From CAVWGP01 sp963754645 (GTDB lineage: Bacteria; Pseudomonadota; Alphaproteobacteria; Bin65): a stretch of DNA of 64,000 nt. Where the stretch lies: the NCBI GenBank assembly GCA_963754645.1, contig CAVWGP010000011.1, forward strand, positions 1 to 64,000, in the 5' to 3' direction. Made by a program: the position numbers and the translations under genes. The notes below the pieces were generated by a model. It was given only the letters and a program-made list of their open reading frames with translations, was not told the DNA's origin and ran no database searches. Position 1 is the first letter of the stretch. Each line of letters begins with the position of its first letter. Positions 46,085-56,654 of the stretch are shown one piece after another.

Positions 46085-46643
46085 ACCAGCCGGAACGAAG
46101 CCGGGCGCCGGAACCGGGCGGACCCTGTTGATCGTCGACGACGACAAGCCGTTGCGCCAGCGTCTGGTCGTCGCCATGGAGCGACGCGGCTTCATCGTCA
46201 GCTCGGCGGAAGGCGTGGCCGAGGCGATCGCGATGGCGAAAGCGTCGCCGCCGGAGTTCGCCATTATCGACATGCGCCTGGGCGACGGCACCGGCCTCGA
46301 CATCGTCGCCGCGCTGCGCGCCGCGCGGCCCGATGTGCGCATCGTGATGATGACGGGCTACGGCAACATCGCGACGGCGGTCGCCTCGGTGAAGGCCGGC
46401 GCCATCGACTATCTGCCCAAGCCCGCCGACGCCGACCAGATCGAAGCCGCCCTGCTCAATCTCGACCGGCCGCTGCCCAAGCCGCCGGAAAACCCCATGT
46501 CGGCCGACCGCGTGCGCTGGGAGCACATCCAGCGCGTCTACGAGCAATGCGACCGCAACGTCTCGGAAACCGCGCGCCGGCTCAACATGCACCGGCGCAC
46601 CTTGCAGCGCATCTTGAGCAAATACGCGCCAAGGGAGGGGTGA
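46077..46643 (+). CDS. regA: Redox response regulator RegA/PrrA
   Basis: A 188-residue protein: a receiver domain with LLIVDDD at the start, phospho-accepting Asp65 in IIDMRLGDGTG, and the KP of DYLPKPAD. A C-terminal Fis-type helix-turn-helix follows (VSETARRLNMHRRTLQRILSK). The short proline-rich linker and the near-invariant C-terminus identify RegA rather than other response regulators. It regulates respiration, carbon fixation and similar genes when oxygen falls. In Rhodobacter the senC gene lies between regB and regA; here SCO1 sits apart at about 40 kb. Confidence 0.94.
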   Translation: MPEPAGTKPGAGTGRTLLIVDDDKPLRQRLVVAMERRGFIVSSAEGVAEAIAMAKASPPEFAIIDMRLGDGTGLDIVAALRAARPDVRIVMMTGYGNIATAVASVKAGAIDYLPKPADADQIEAALLNLDRPLPKPPENPMSADRVRWEHIQRVYEQCDRNVSETARRLNMHRRTLQRILSKYAPREG

Positions 46644-46684
46644 GCGAGCGGCCGAGAAGCGAGCCGGTCAGACGCGCCGCGTCC

Positions 46685-47884
46685 TTAGTTGCCGGAGATC
46701 GTCGTCCGGCCAGTGTTGCGCACGCGGCGGCCCTCGTAGTCGTAGATGAAGCTCGCGCTTTCGAAGAAACTGAAGGGAACCCTGAGCCCGATCTCGCGCG
46801 CCTTGCGGAAGTTGATGGCGATGTCGGGCGGGCTGACGACGCCCACTTTGAGGCTTCCGGCAGGCTTGCCGGCGAGAACGGCTGCACCGTACACCGCCGC
46901 GAGATGCGCATTGCTCTCGAAGCTCACGCCGACCGAAAGCACTGCGCTGTCGTCGCCCGGCATGACGACTTCCGGCACCACGCTGAGCACCGGCACGCGG
47001 TCGGAATGGGCGTTGATGGTCACAATCTGCCGGAACACGGCCGTACTGCCGGTGATCCAGAAAATGCTGGCGTCCAGCGTCGGGTCGTTCTTGCGCATGT
47101 TGGCGACGGCCTCGGGCACCAGCCGCGCCAATTCCTCGCGTGCCCGGGCCGGATCCTGTACCGTCACGTTCAACACCCGCATGCCGTGCCGGCGCGCGTA
47201 ATCGACCAGCGGATTCACCTGAGTCTCGATGGCGCTCACATTCTTGCTGTCGACCAGAATTCCGATGTTCTTGAGATTCGGCTTGAGCTGGGTGACATAG
47301 GCCATCTGCACTTCGATCGGCACGTTGAGCGAGGTGAATGCAAAATTGGTGCCGGTGCCATAATTGTAGTTGGGAACTTGGCCGAGCAAGACCGGATCCT
47401 TCGAGCAAACCGAAACGACCGGAATTTGGCCAGCGCGATAATTGGCATAAAGCCACGCGGTCGATTCGGAGCCCATCGAGAAGATCAGCTCGCTCCGGTT
47501 GTCGGCGGCCGATGCCAGGGCCCGGCGCGCCCGCCTATCATCGTTGTCGAAATTCACGATGGTGAACTCGGCATCGATGCCCTTTTCGTCGAACACGTTC
47601 AGGATTCGAGATATCGCGACATCGTACGCGGACGAGGCGCGGGGATAGAGAACGAAGACCTGGCGGCGCGTGGCCCCGGCCGGAGAATGCCGGCGCTTGA
47701 TGGTGATGCGATCGGGATTGCCCGGTGTTTCGACGATCTCCCAGGCTTGAATGACATCGTTGTCGTGCTTGAACCAGCTGGTGTAGGCCGGCTCCGCCGC
47801 CGTTGCGGCGAAATGGACCGCGAACAGCGCAACGAAGGCAACAAGTCCTGGCCTCAATCGATGGAGACTGGCGGCAATGCCCAT
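46685..47884 (-). CDS. Secreted ABC-type substrate-binding protein (PF04392 family)
   Basis: A 399-residue protein with an N-terminal signal (about residues 1-29, ending ATAAE) and a periplasmic-binding fold of the TrpX/DUF534 type, with GILVDSKNVSAIETQVNPL in the hinge. Such proteins usually feed an ABC transporter, yet no ABC permease or ATPase of that sort is encoded here. The gene lies one base after the sensor-MFS gene in the same direction, so it likely works with it as a periplasmic sensor or ligand-binding partner. Confidence 0.8.
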   Translation of the reverse strand: MGIAASLHRLRPGLVAFVALFAVHFAATAAEPAYTSWFKHDNDVIQAWEIVETPGNPDRITIKRRHSPAGATRRQVFVLYPRASSAYDVAISRILNVFDEKGIDAEFTIVNFDNDDRRARRALASAADNRSELIFSMGSESTAWLYANYRAGQIPVVSVCSKDPVLLGQVPNYNYGTGTNFAFTSLNVPIEVQMAYVTQLKPNLKNIGILVDSKNVSAIETQVNPLVDYARRHGMRVLNVTVQDPARAREELARLVPEAVANMRKNDPTLDASIFWITGSTAVFRQIVTINAHSDRVPVLSVVPEVVMPGDDSAVLSVGVSFESNAHLAAVYGAAVLAGKPAGSLKVGVVSPPDIAINFRKAREIGLRVPFSFFESASFIYDYEGRRVRNTGRTTISGN

Positions 47885-47885
47885 T

Positions 47886-50282
47886 TTAGCGCGCTCCTTG
47901 AACTTGTGCGGGAGGGGCGGGCTGCATGTTCACGAGATACAGGATCGCAAGCAGCACGACCGCGCCGCCGATCCAAGCGATGACGGATGCCGAAAAACCG
48001 GTGTACAGCAGGAGCTGCCCGACGATGATTGGCCCGACCACATGGCCGAGCCGCTCGAGAAAGCGATAGGTGGCGATGACCGAGTTGGCGCCGATCGTTT
48101 GGGCCACGCGACAATCCCCGATCCGTGTAACCACCGGCGCGCACACGAAACCGTGCGCGACGCCGAGCACGACGACGCCCGCCATCAAGACGACGGTCGA
48201 TCCATACTGGGACGCGGCGATCGGCTGCCATTCGATGAGCCCGATGAGGAGCAAGCCCACGCCGCTTGCAATGCCGCCCCAAAACAGCGCCGACTCGACG
48301 CGCCCGGTGCGGTCGACGACGCGTGAACTGTGGGCGCTGGCAAGCAGAACGCCGATGGCGTAGATCATGATCACCTGCCCGATGCTCTCCGGCGCGTAAT
48401 TCAAACGCGATAGGATGAGCGGCAGGGCGAAGATGACGACGCCGGTCATGACTGCCTTTGTCGGAATCCCGATCAGCAGCATGGTGCGCATGAATTCGCC
48501 GCTTGGCAGGACGCGGGCCAGGTCCTTGCCGAGCTGGCGCCATGCTGCCCAGCCGCCGGCGGCCGGCCCGGCGCGCCACATCACCTTCGGCACCAGGACG
48601 AATGCGTAGATCGCCATGACGATGGCAAAGCAGCCGGACAATAGGAAGACGCTGCTCATGCCGATATAACCGACGAGCAGCGATCCGATCGCGGTGCCGG
48701 AAACCATTCCGCCCTGGAAGCCGATGACGATGATTGCGGCGCCTTGGGTCCGGCGCTCCGGCCGCGCCATTTCGAGAATGTAGGATTGCACGCCGATAAA
48801 TAGCATGCCCTGGCCGATGCCCGCGATCGCACGAAGCACAACCACCGAAGCGAAATCCGCCGCCAGCGCCAAGCCAAGCAGGCCGGCGGCAGCAAGCAAC
48901 AGGCCGACAAACATCAGGCGGCGCGGTCCGTAGCGTTCCGAAAAATGCCCGGCCGGGATTAGCGCCAGCGCAAAGCACATATAATACGCGATGAACGGCG
49001 CCGACACCCACGCCGGCGACAAGCCGGAACTCTGCGTCATGCCGAGGATGAATTGCGGGAGGAACGGATAGCCGAGATGCTCGAGAAAGACTGCGACGAA
49101 GAAGATCGGCTTCACCAGGTCCAGCGCCGCCCGGCTGCGTTCCACCGACGGCGAATCGCCGGCGGTGCGGAATGCTCCCTGCTGAATGTGCTGCAGGACA
49201 CCGGCCAGCTGAAGAAACAGCCAGGCGAGAAACGCCGACGCAACAAACAAGGCGGCAAAGTTCCGCACGGTCGTCAGCACTTGATCGTAGACGATCGCCG
49301 ATGGCAGCGAGACGACGACTTCGACCTTTTGCGTAGGACGTTCTTGGCGCGACAGATCGACGATGTATTCGTAACTCGATCCATCGCTCGCCCAAGTCTT
49401 GCCGATGAGGCTCCGCTGGGTATGGATTTTGACCACGCCGTTCACATTCAGCGCCGCGGCGCTGATGTCGGGGTTGAGCTTGCGATACTCTTCGAACACC
49501 CGATCCAGGCCGTCGACTTGATCGATATTCAGATTGAAGGCAACAAGATCGCTGAGACGCTGGGCGAGCGAATCGGCGAGTGCCTTGGTCTTGGCCTGGA
49601 CGCCGACCGAGTAGATCGCGACGAGCGTCGCGACCACCACGCCGGACATCGCGAGGAATGTGAGAGCATAGACGATCGACAAGGCGGAGACCCGGCGGAT
49701 GTCGTTCAGCGGCCCGCGGAACGAGGCGAAGACCGCGAAGGCGACCGAGAGGAATAACGCCACGGCCAAAAGCGGAGCGAAGGCGCGCTCGACCCGCGCG
49801 CTGACCACCTCGCGAGGCACGATCAGCACGAGGCTGCCGATTTTCTCGAACTTGTCGCGCAGCGGCAGCACGACCTGATACATGGTATTGGAGCTGCGTA
49901 TGTCGATGTTGTCGGCGCGGTCCATGGCGATCGACGTCGTTGGCGGCAGCAGCGGCGCGATCGCATCGCCGCTGGAGAACACCGGCTTATCGTCCGGGTC
50001 GACGACGAAGATTGCGCTGATGTTGTTGTCCGCGTCGGCGATCGGCTTCGCGATCGTCGTGAAGCCGACGAATTGCCGAAGCGGAAGGCCCGAGCGGAGG
50101 TAACCCTCCATCGCATTCTGGACGACCCGCCCCTGCGGAACGACGCCGTCGATCACGAATTTGAAATAGTTGCGCCGCGCCTCGCCCTGGCCGACATAGA
50201 TCAGAAGCATCAGCGAACTGATCGCCACGACGAACATCGTGACGGCGTGGCGGATTCCACGGAATGTTCGCGCTTCAACCAT
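47886..50282 (-). CDS. Extracytoplasmic sensor domains fused to an MFS transporter
   Basis: A 798-residue protein with an unusual architecture. Residues ~15-35 are a membrane span, followed by a large extracytoplasmic domain resembling a dCACHE/PAS-like sensor (AIFVVDPDDKPVFSSGD). Two spans (~170-245) then bracket a second sensor-like segment (SAAALNVNGVVKIHTQRS). From about residue 400 a complete twelve-span MFS transporter follows, with SERYGPRRLMFVGLLL (motif A) and an MFS repeat half. Fusions of this kind suggest transport gated by an external signal. The start overlaps the ATP-grasp gene by 73 bases. Confidence 0.75.
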   Translation of the reverse strand: MVEARTFRGIRHAVTMFVVAISSLMLLIYVGQGEARRNYFKFVIDGVVPQGRVVQNAMEGYLRSGLPLRQFVGFTTIAKPIADADNNISAIFVVDPDDKPVFSSGDAIAPLLPPTTSIAMDRADNIDIRSSNTMYQVVLPLRDKFEKIGSLVLIVPREVVSARVERAFAPLLAVALFLSVAFAVFASFRGPLNDIRRVSALSIVYALTFLAMSGVVVATLVAIYSVGVQAKTKALADSLAQRLSDLVAFNLNIDQVDGLDRVFEEYRKLNPDISAAALNVNGVVKIHTQRSLIGKTWASDGSSYEYIVDLSRQERPTQKVEVVVSLPSAIVYDQVLTTVRNFAALFVASAFLAWLFLQLAGVLQHIQQGAFRTAGDSPSVERSRAALDLVKPIFFVAVFLEHLGYPFLPQFILGMTQSSGLSPAWVSAPFIAYYMCFALALIPAGHFSERYGPRRLMFVGLLLAAAGLLGLALAADFASVVVLRAIAGIGQGMLFIGVQSYILEMARPERRTQGAAIIVIGFQGGMVSGTAIGSLLVGYIGMSSVFLLSGCFAIVMAIYAFVLVPKVMWRAGPAAGGWAAWRQLGKDLARVLPSGEFMRTMLLIGIPTKAVMTGVVIFALPLILSRLNYAPESIGQVIMIYAIGVLLASAHSSRVVDRTGRVESALFWGGIASGVGLLLIGLIEWQPIAASQYGSTVVLMAGVVVLGVAHGFVCAPVVTRIGDCRVAQTIGANSVIATYRFLERLGHVVGPIIVGQLLLYTGFSASVIAWIGGAVVLLAILYLVNMQPAPPAQVQGAR

Positions 50283-51532
50283 GGCGCGGCGCACCCAGGT
50301 TGTCGGCCGATGACTTCGGCCATCAACGCGGCGAGACGCGGCACCGCGCGGCGCCGGTATGTCATCAAGAAGTCGATGCGATTCGCGAGCTGGCTGAAGA
50401 TCAGATCCTCGTAGTCCATGCTCGACGACGCGAGCCCGAAGCAGACAATGCTCGTGCAATCGCGCGTTGGCCGCTTGAGATCCGGCTTGGGATTGGCTTC
50501 CAGCACGCATATCCGCCCGGCGGAATCGGCGCGCGCGTCGAGCCTTACGGTCATGCCGAGGTTGAAATCGCGATATACGGTTTGCGCCAGCAAGGCGAGC
50601 TCGGCGATCGTGGCGCGCTCCTTGGCGGGATCGAGCAGACGCAGGCGATCGCGCGTGATCGGCCGAACGTCCTGCGAGACAACGATCCTTTCGTCAGGGG
50701 CCAGCACGCGTTCGATCGCCGAGAAAACGAACGGTTCGCGCATCTTGGAAAGCTGGCGGCCGCGCGCAAGCACCGGCCCGCCGACGGCGACGCAATATTC
50801 GGGACCGGGCAGAAAGGTTTCGATCATCACGTCGCTTTCCGTCGCCGCCCATACTTTGGCAACGGTTTCGGCAAGCGCCGACTGGTCTTCAACATAGTGG
50901 ACATTGAGCGACGCGCGGCCGGAAACGGGTTTGACGACGAACGGCCCGCGATGACTGGAAAAGGTTTCGGCGAAGCGCCGGCTTGCCGCCGGGCGAAATG
51001 GGCCGCCGGCGAAGTTCCAAGTCATGAACGGTGCCGTCGGAATTCCCAGGCACGTCAAGGCCCGCTTGAAAACGTGTTTGTTGTCGAGCATGCTCGTGGC
51101 TAGGGAATCGTGCCCGACATAAGGCACGCCGAGCATTTCGAGCAGCGCGGGCGCGTGTGCCATCGGGTTGAGGCCTTGAACGCCGCCGGTGTTGAGCCAG
51201 ACAAGATCGATCCGCTCACGCTGCAGCCGATCGCCGAGACGCATATCGTCCTGCATGAGCTGGACATGCTTGAAGCCGAGCCGCGTGAGGGCGTCGGCGA
51301 TGTCCCGCGCGACCGCCTCGTAGCTTTTCCAGGCGCGCGCATTGAGGGTCGGAACGATCACCGCGCCATCGGCGGCCTTGTCGCCGCCAAAAACGACGGC
51401 AAGCCGAAGAAGCGGCTTCAACCGCTCGAGGCGCGCTTGCAGCACCGAGCAATAGACCGCCGAACCCGACGGGGCGCCAGTCGGCGCCTCGGCCAGCTCG
51501 GATACGAAGGGTGGGGCGACGAGATAGGTCAT
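50210..51532 (-). CDS. ATP-grasp enzyme related to D-Ala-D-Ala ligase
   Basis: A 440-residue protein. An N-terminal preATP-grasp domain contains LVWLNTGGVQGLNP. ATP-grasp motifs are GPFVVKPVSGRASLNV, a ligase-like IETFLPGPEYCVAVGG and the metal-binding ICVLEANPKPDLKRP. It could join amino acids to make a dipeptide or a small siderophore-like molecule. A TTG at 51544 is an alternative start; I prefer the ATG at 51532. The 3' end overlaps the sensor-MFS gene by 73 bases, a strong link between synthesis and transport. No typical ddl cell-wall neighbours are present. Confidence 0.78.
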   Translation of the reverse strand: MTYLVAPPFVSELAEAPTGAPSGSAVYCSVLQARLERLKPLLRLAVVFGGDKAADGAVIVPTLNARAWKSYEAVARDIADALTRLGFKHVQLMQDDMRLGDRLQRERIDLVWLNTGGVQGLNPMAHAPALLEMLGVPYVGHDSLATSMLDNKHVFKRALTCLGIPTAPFMTWNFAGGPFRPAASRRFAETFSSHRGPFVVKPVSGRASLNVHYVEDQSALAETVAKVWAATESDVMIETFLPGPEYCVAVGGPVLARGRQLSKMREPFVFSAIERVLAPDERIVVSQDVRPITRDRLRLLDPAKERATIAELALLAQTVYRDFNLGMTVRLDARADSAGRICVLEANPKPDLKRPTRDCTSIVCFGLASSSMDYEDLIFSQLANRIDFLMTYRRRAVPRLAALMAEVIGRQPGCAAPWLKREHSVESATPSRCSSWRSVR

Positions 51533-51829
51533 TTTTCTCGGCAAAATTGATGACTGAAACTAATTCGAGATAGTGGAGAATTCATTGCAATATTCGGTAA
51601 ACTGCCGGAGGAGAGATTGGTTAGCCGCGGCAACCCAGCGATTCGGCCCGCAATAGGTCCGATTAACCATAGGCGCCCGCACGGCGCAGCCCAGATCTTG
51701 GCACGCGCGCGCCAAGCGACCGCGATGCCCCGCACAGATCATCTCTTGCGATTATGCAATTAACAGTTGTGTTTTCGTTTCTTTGATTTTCGCTAATGAA
51801 GCGTTAAGGGAATATAAGTACTGTTGGCA
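51533..51829. other. Intergenic region between divergent ATP-grasp and histidine kinase genes
   Basis: About 300 bases containing promoters for both genes. The part next to the kinase is A+T-rich (about 51760-51829) and would suit a promoter, but I find no -35/-10 pair at a convincing spacing. No RNA gene or repeat is seen. Confidence 0.4.
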
Positions 51830-53638
<1,809 letters not shown>

Positions 53639-53647
53639 TCCTTCGGT

Positions 53648-53745
53648 GCGCGGCGGCACCCGTCGTGGAACCAAACCCCGCGCCGCCGGAATTTCGCCGC
53701 GAGGCGCCCTGCGGCCATCGGCATTCCCGCTGGCCGGAAAAATAG
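53648..53745 (+). pseudogene. 3' remnant of a small secreted protein gene (paralogue of 58096-58296)
   Basis: The frame ending at TAG 53743-53745 reads AAAPVVEPNPAPPEFRREAP and ends HSRWPEK. This is closely related to the C-terminus of the intact small protein at 58096-58296 (AAAPVVKPRPAPLEFRREAP, ending HSRWPGK). The signal peptide and start are missing here; instead the upstream kinase gene ends. This and the peptidase remnant at 54003-54227 share the same order as at 58-59 kb, so an ancestral segment was duplicated and truncated. Confidence 0.7.
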
Positions 53746-53867
53746 AGCGATCTCCGACGCTGACCGAGCGATGCCGCGCGCTAGCGGATTTCTCACGGGA
53801 CGTGATCGCCGTGCATCTTGTGCCCGGAAATTCTCAATGGCGATCCCAACTTGCGCAACCAGGGCAG

Positions 53868-53908
53868 CCGCCGGCTGCCCCTACGCCATGTCGTCGCCGC
53901 GTCGGGGC
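53868..53908 (+). repeat. 41-base dispersed repeat, copy B
   Basis: Plus-strand copy of the element at 38250-38290, starting CCGCCGGCTGCCCCTA and carrying ATGTCGTCGCCGCGT. It is preceded by a perfect hairpin at 53862-53880 (GGGCAGCC/GGCTGCCC around GCC). The unit lies in the degenerate sequence between the two gene remnants. Confidence 0.7.
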
Positions 53909-54002
53909 ACGCGGCGCGTGCCCTCGCTGCCAAGGTCAACGATCGTCGCCCGAATATTCGAGGCTGCATCGACCCGCGCGGCCTCTCTGTGAGAAATCCG
54001 GG

Positions 54003-54227
54003 TTAGCGGATTTCGGCGAAAGCGATGGCGCCCTGCTCTGCGATGCCGGCGCGGAGATTGTCGAGCACATAGGCCTTGCCGCCAAGATAGGCGACAAGAA
54101 CGGCGTGCAGCGGTCTGTTCGTGTCTTCGATGACGACGATGCGCAGATTCTCGGCCGGCCCGCCGAGCATGCGCAGCGACAGGAACGTCGCGATCACATG
54201 GTCCTCGCAGTCGCCGCCGCGCGGCCG
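54003..54227 (-). pseudogene. Remnant of a LapG-like cysteine peptidase gene (paralogue of 58400-59161)
   Basis: From about 54227 the frame reads GGDCEDHVIATFLSLRMLG and ends with LHAVLVAYLGGKAYVLDNLR, GIAEQGAIAFAEIR at 54003. It matches the catalytic core of the intact peptidase at 58400-59161, including the Cys, His and Asp residues. The part before the Cys motif is missing; a TAG at 54228-54230 precedes it. The last residues diverge and the C-terminus is cut short. It is a duplicate that has decayed. Confidence 0.75.
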
Positions 54228-54239
54228 CTAGGCGCGATT

Positions 54240-54489
54240 CACGGCACGAGCCGGATTCAATGTCGCCGCGGCCGACCAGCCAGTCGTCGCCGCCATTGCC
54301 GTAGAGCGTGTCGATGCCGGCCTCGCCGTGAATGAAGTCCGCGGCTTCGCTGCCGTAAACGGTGTCGTCGCCGCCGCGGGCATAGACGCCATAGCCCATG
54401 TCGAATACCGGCGGAAAGGTTAGATCGATGGCCTCGCCATTGTCGGTGCCATAGCGAAACTCACGAACGGAAAAAGATGGTGTCGGCAT
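54240..54489 (-). pseudogene. N-terminal fragment of an RTX calcium-binding protein
   Basis: A start at 54489 (MPTPSFSVREFRYGTDNGEA) leads into RTX-like nonapeptides (GGDDTVYGSEAADFIHGEAG, YGNGGDDWLVG). RTX sequence then ends at about 54275-54280. The open frame continues to 53881, but through unrelated and antisense-like residues over the peptidase remnant. The C-terminal secretion signal is missing. It lies directly behind the end of the RTX gene at 54573-55598, on the same strand. Confidence 0.6.
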
Positions 54490-54572
54490 GGTTCTTCTCC
54501 TTCAGGTTGTGCCGGGCGCGGTCGCGATGGCCCGCGCCCGGCGTTAGCGTTGATGCAATCCGATTGCGCGCG

Positions 54573-55598
54573 TCAGACGATGAAGTCGCCGGCGACGAGC
54601 TGGTTTTTTGCCACGCCCGCCAAATCGACGATGGTCTCCTGGTCGAAGACGTCGCGCAGCGAGAAAGGCGCATGCGTGCCGCCGTCCTTGTCGACCATGA
54701 CATAGGTGCCGAAACCGGCCGTGTTGGGCGTGCCGTGCTGGACGAAGTAGATGTAGCCTTGGGCGATGGCGTCGGAGGCGGAGCTGCCCGCGTCGTCGGT
54801 CAAGTCCATGACCGTGCGGAGATCGATCTTGTCGCCGCTGGCGCCGCTGAAGTCGGTGATCGTGTCCATCGCCGGGACGAGGAACATCGACGCGTTGTAG
54901 TCGGCGCCCGAGAACACGAAAATGTCGGCATGGACGCCGCCGGTCAGTTTGTCGGCCCCGCGGCCGCCATTGAGCGTGTCGATTCCGGCCTGGCCGTCGA
55001 GCTCGTCATTGCCGGCGCCGCCGATGAGCGTGTCGTTGTCGGCGCCGCTGAACATCCGGTCATTGCCCGATCCGCCGTCGAGATAGTCGTTCCCGTTGCC
55101 ACCGTGCATGTAGAATTCGTTGTCGGCGCCGCCATAAAGCCGGTCATTGCCGTCGCCGCTTTCCATGAAATCGCTGCCGGCGCCGCCGTCGAGATAGTCG
55201 TTGCCGTTGCCGTTGCCGTTCAGCGCATCGAAGGTATCGGCGCCGGCGCCGCCGATCATCACGTCGTCGCCCTCGCCGCCGTCGAGATTGTTGTCGCCGT
55301 CGCCGCCGTCGAGCCAATCGTGCCCAGCCTGGCCTGCAAGCCAGTCATTGCCGACGCCGCCGTAAAGGCCGTCATCGCCGTTGCCGCCGTAGAGAGCGTC
55401 GTTGCCGGCTTCGCCATACAGCGCGTCGTGGCCATCGTCGCCCCGCAATTCGTCGCCCGCGTCGCCGCCGTAGAGATAGTCATTGTCGGCGCCGCCGGAG
55501 AGATAGTCCGCATCGGCGCCGCCATGGAGCCAATCGCTACCGGCCTCGCCGTAAAGCCAATCCGCGCCAAGAGCCCAGACCGGCAGGGTGCGGTTCAA
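54573..55598 (-). pseudogene. RTX calcium-binding protein with a missing N-terminus
   Basis: About 340 residues: many GGxGxDxLx nonapeptide repeats (DWLYGEAGSDWLHGGADADY and so on), then the C-terminal type I secretion domain (SGDKIDLRTVMDL, QGYIYFVQHGTPNTAGFGTY) ending in GDFIV. The upstream end is cut: the frame runs into the antisense of the divergent RTX gene at 55617, and only a weak TTG at 55598 could serve as a start. The N-terminus seen in the other fragment (54240-54489) is therefore missing here. It may be expressed poorly or not at all. Confidence 0.65.
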
Positions 55599-55616
55599 CA
55601 GGAAAGGACTACGACC

Positions 55617-56423
55617 ATGGCAAGACAGACTCACCACGGCAGTGCATTCGACGACGCCGTCGACAAGACGTTCAGCAGCGACCCCTGGGACATCTACACC
55701 TATGAGGGAGACGACGAAGTCTTTGGCTCGGAGCTCGACGACAACATCTATGCCGGGGCCGATCGCGATTTCGTCTTCGGCAATGACGGTAACGATTACA
55801 TCGACGGCGGCCCAGGCGACGACGGATTTGCCGTCGATCGCGGCCTGATCGGCGGCCACGGCATCGACACGATCCATGGCGGCGCGGACAATGACGAGAT
55901 CTTCGGCTTCGCCAAAGGCTCGCGGGAACACGAGACGACCGGCAACTTTTTGTTCGGCGATTCCGGCAACGACACGATTTTCGGCGACAACGGCGACGAC
56001 ATGATCAGCGGCGGCTCCGGCCGGGATACGCTGACCAGCGGCGGTGGCGCCGACACCTTCGTGTTCAGCGCCGGCGACATGGTCAACATCTACGAGCCGC
56101 TGTTCCGGCGCAGCTTCGAACGCTACGAGATGGACACGGTCACGGATTTCGCGAACGGGCTCGATCGGCTCGACGTGAGTTCGCTGCTCGACCTCGATAC
56201 CAAGTTCGCCGGCACGACCGCGCAGCAGGCGATCCAGCAAGGCTACATCTATTTCGCGCAGCACGGGACCGCGGGCCAGCCCGGCTTCGGCACCTATGTG
56301 TGCATCGACCGCGACGGCGGCGCGCACGGGGCAAGGAGCGCGGCCCTGGGCGGCGAGTTCATCATCGCCGATCTCTCGGGCATTGCGCGCAACCAGCTCG
56401 ACGCGAGCGACTTCATCGTCTAG
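55617..56423 (+). CDS. RTX calcium-binding secreted protein
   Basis: A 268-residue intact RTX protein. An ATG at 55617 follows a GGAAAGG ribosome-binding site. The N-terminus MARQTHHGSAFDDAVDK has no Sec signal. RTX repeats (GNDGNDYIDGGPGDDG, GDNGDDMISGGSGRDT) bind calcium, and the C-terminal type I secretion region (NGLDRLDVSSLLDL, QGYIYFAQHGTAGQPGFGTY) ends with DASDFIV. It is a paralogue of the minus-strand RTX gene and is read away from it. A terminator follows. Type I transport genes are not in the window. Confidence 0.88.
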   Translation: MARQTHHGSAFDDAVDKTFSSDPWDIYTYEGDDEVFGSELDDNIYAGADRDFVFGNDGNDYIDGGPGDDGFAVDRGLIGGHGIDTIHGGADNDEIFGFAKGSREHETTGNFLFGDSGNDTIFGDNGDDMISGGSGRDTLTSGGGADTFVFSAGDMVNIYEPLFRRSFERYEMDTVTDFANGLDRLDVSSLLDLDTKFAGTTAQQAIQQGYIYFAQHGTAGQPGFGTYVCIDRDGGAHGARSAALGGEFIIADLSGIARNQLDASDFIV

Positions 56424-56455
56424 TGCCGCGCGGGCGCCAATCCGCAGTGCAATGG

Positions 56456-56493
56456 AAAACAGGCGGCAAAGTACAATCTGCCGCTTGTTTTTT
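56456..56493 (+). terminator. Rho-independent terminator after the RTX gene
   Basis: The stem AACAGGCGGCA pairs with TGCCGCTTGTT across a ten-base loop, with one G-U pair, and a T-run follows on the plus strand. It lies 35 bases beyond the RTX stop. The match with a textbook intrinsic terminator is good. Confidence 0.85.
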
Positions 56494-56654
56494 CAGTGTG
56501 GAATGTTCGATTGGCGGGCGGCGGCGTCCTTTACCGTCGCACATATTGCGACAGTGAGCCCGGAGGGTTATGGTGATGATCGGAACTGGGGATCGATCCG
56601 AGGAATGTCGGTTTAGGTCGCCGTGGAACTGCAAAGCGCTCCAGGAGCATCGAC

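Noticed and set aside
53881..54489. 202-residue minus-strand open frame
   Set aside because: Only its first ~70 residues are RTX-like; the rest is out of frame over the peptidase remnant, so it is a chance fusion, not a gene.
54573..55560. Short-period repeats that could be taken for a CRISPR array
   Set aside because: The period is that of RTX nonapeptide codons within an open frame, with no conserved repeat and unique spacer pattern and no cas genes.
54477..55616. Upstream in-frame extension of the plus-strand RTX gene
   Set aside because: It is antisense to the minus-strand RTX repeats and reads as regular Val/Ala/Glu-rich noise; the ATG at 55617 has its own ribosome-binding site.
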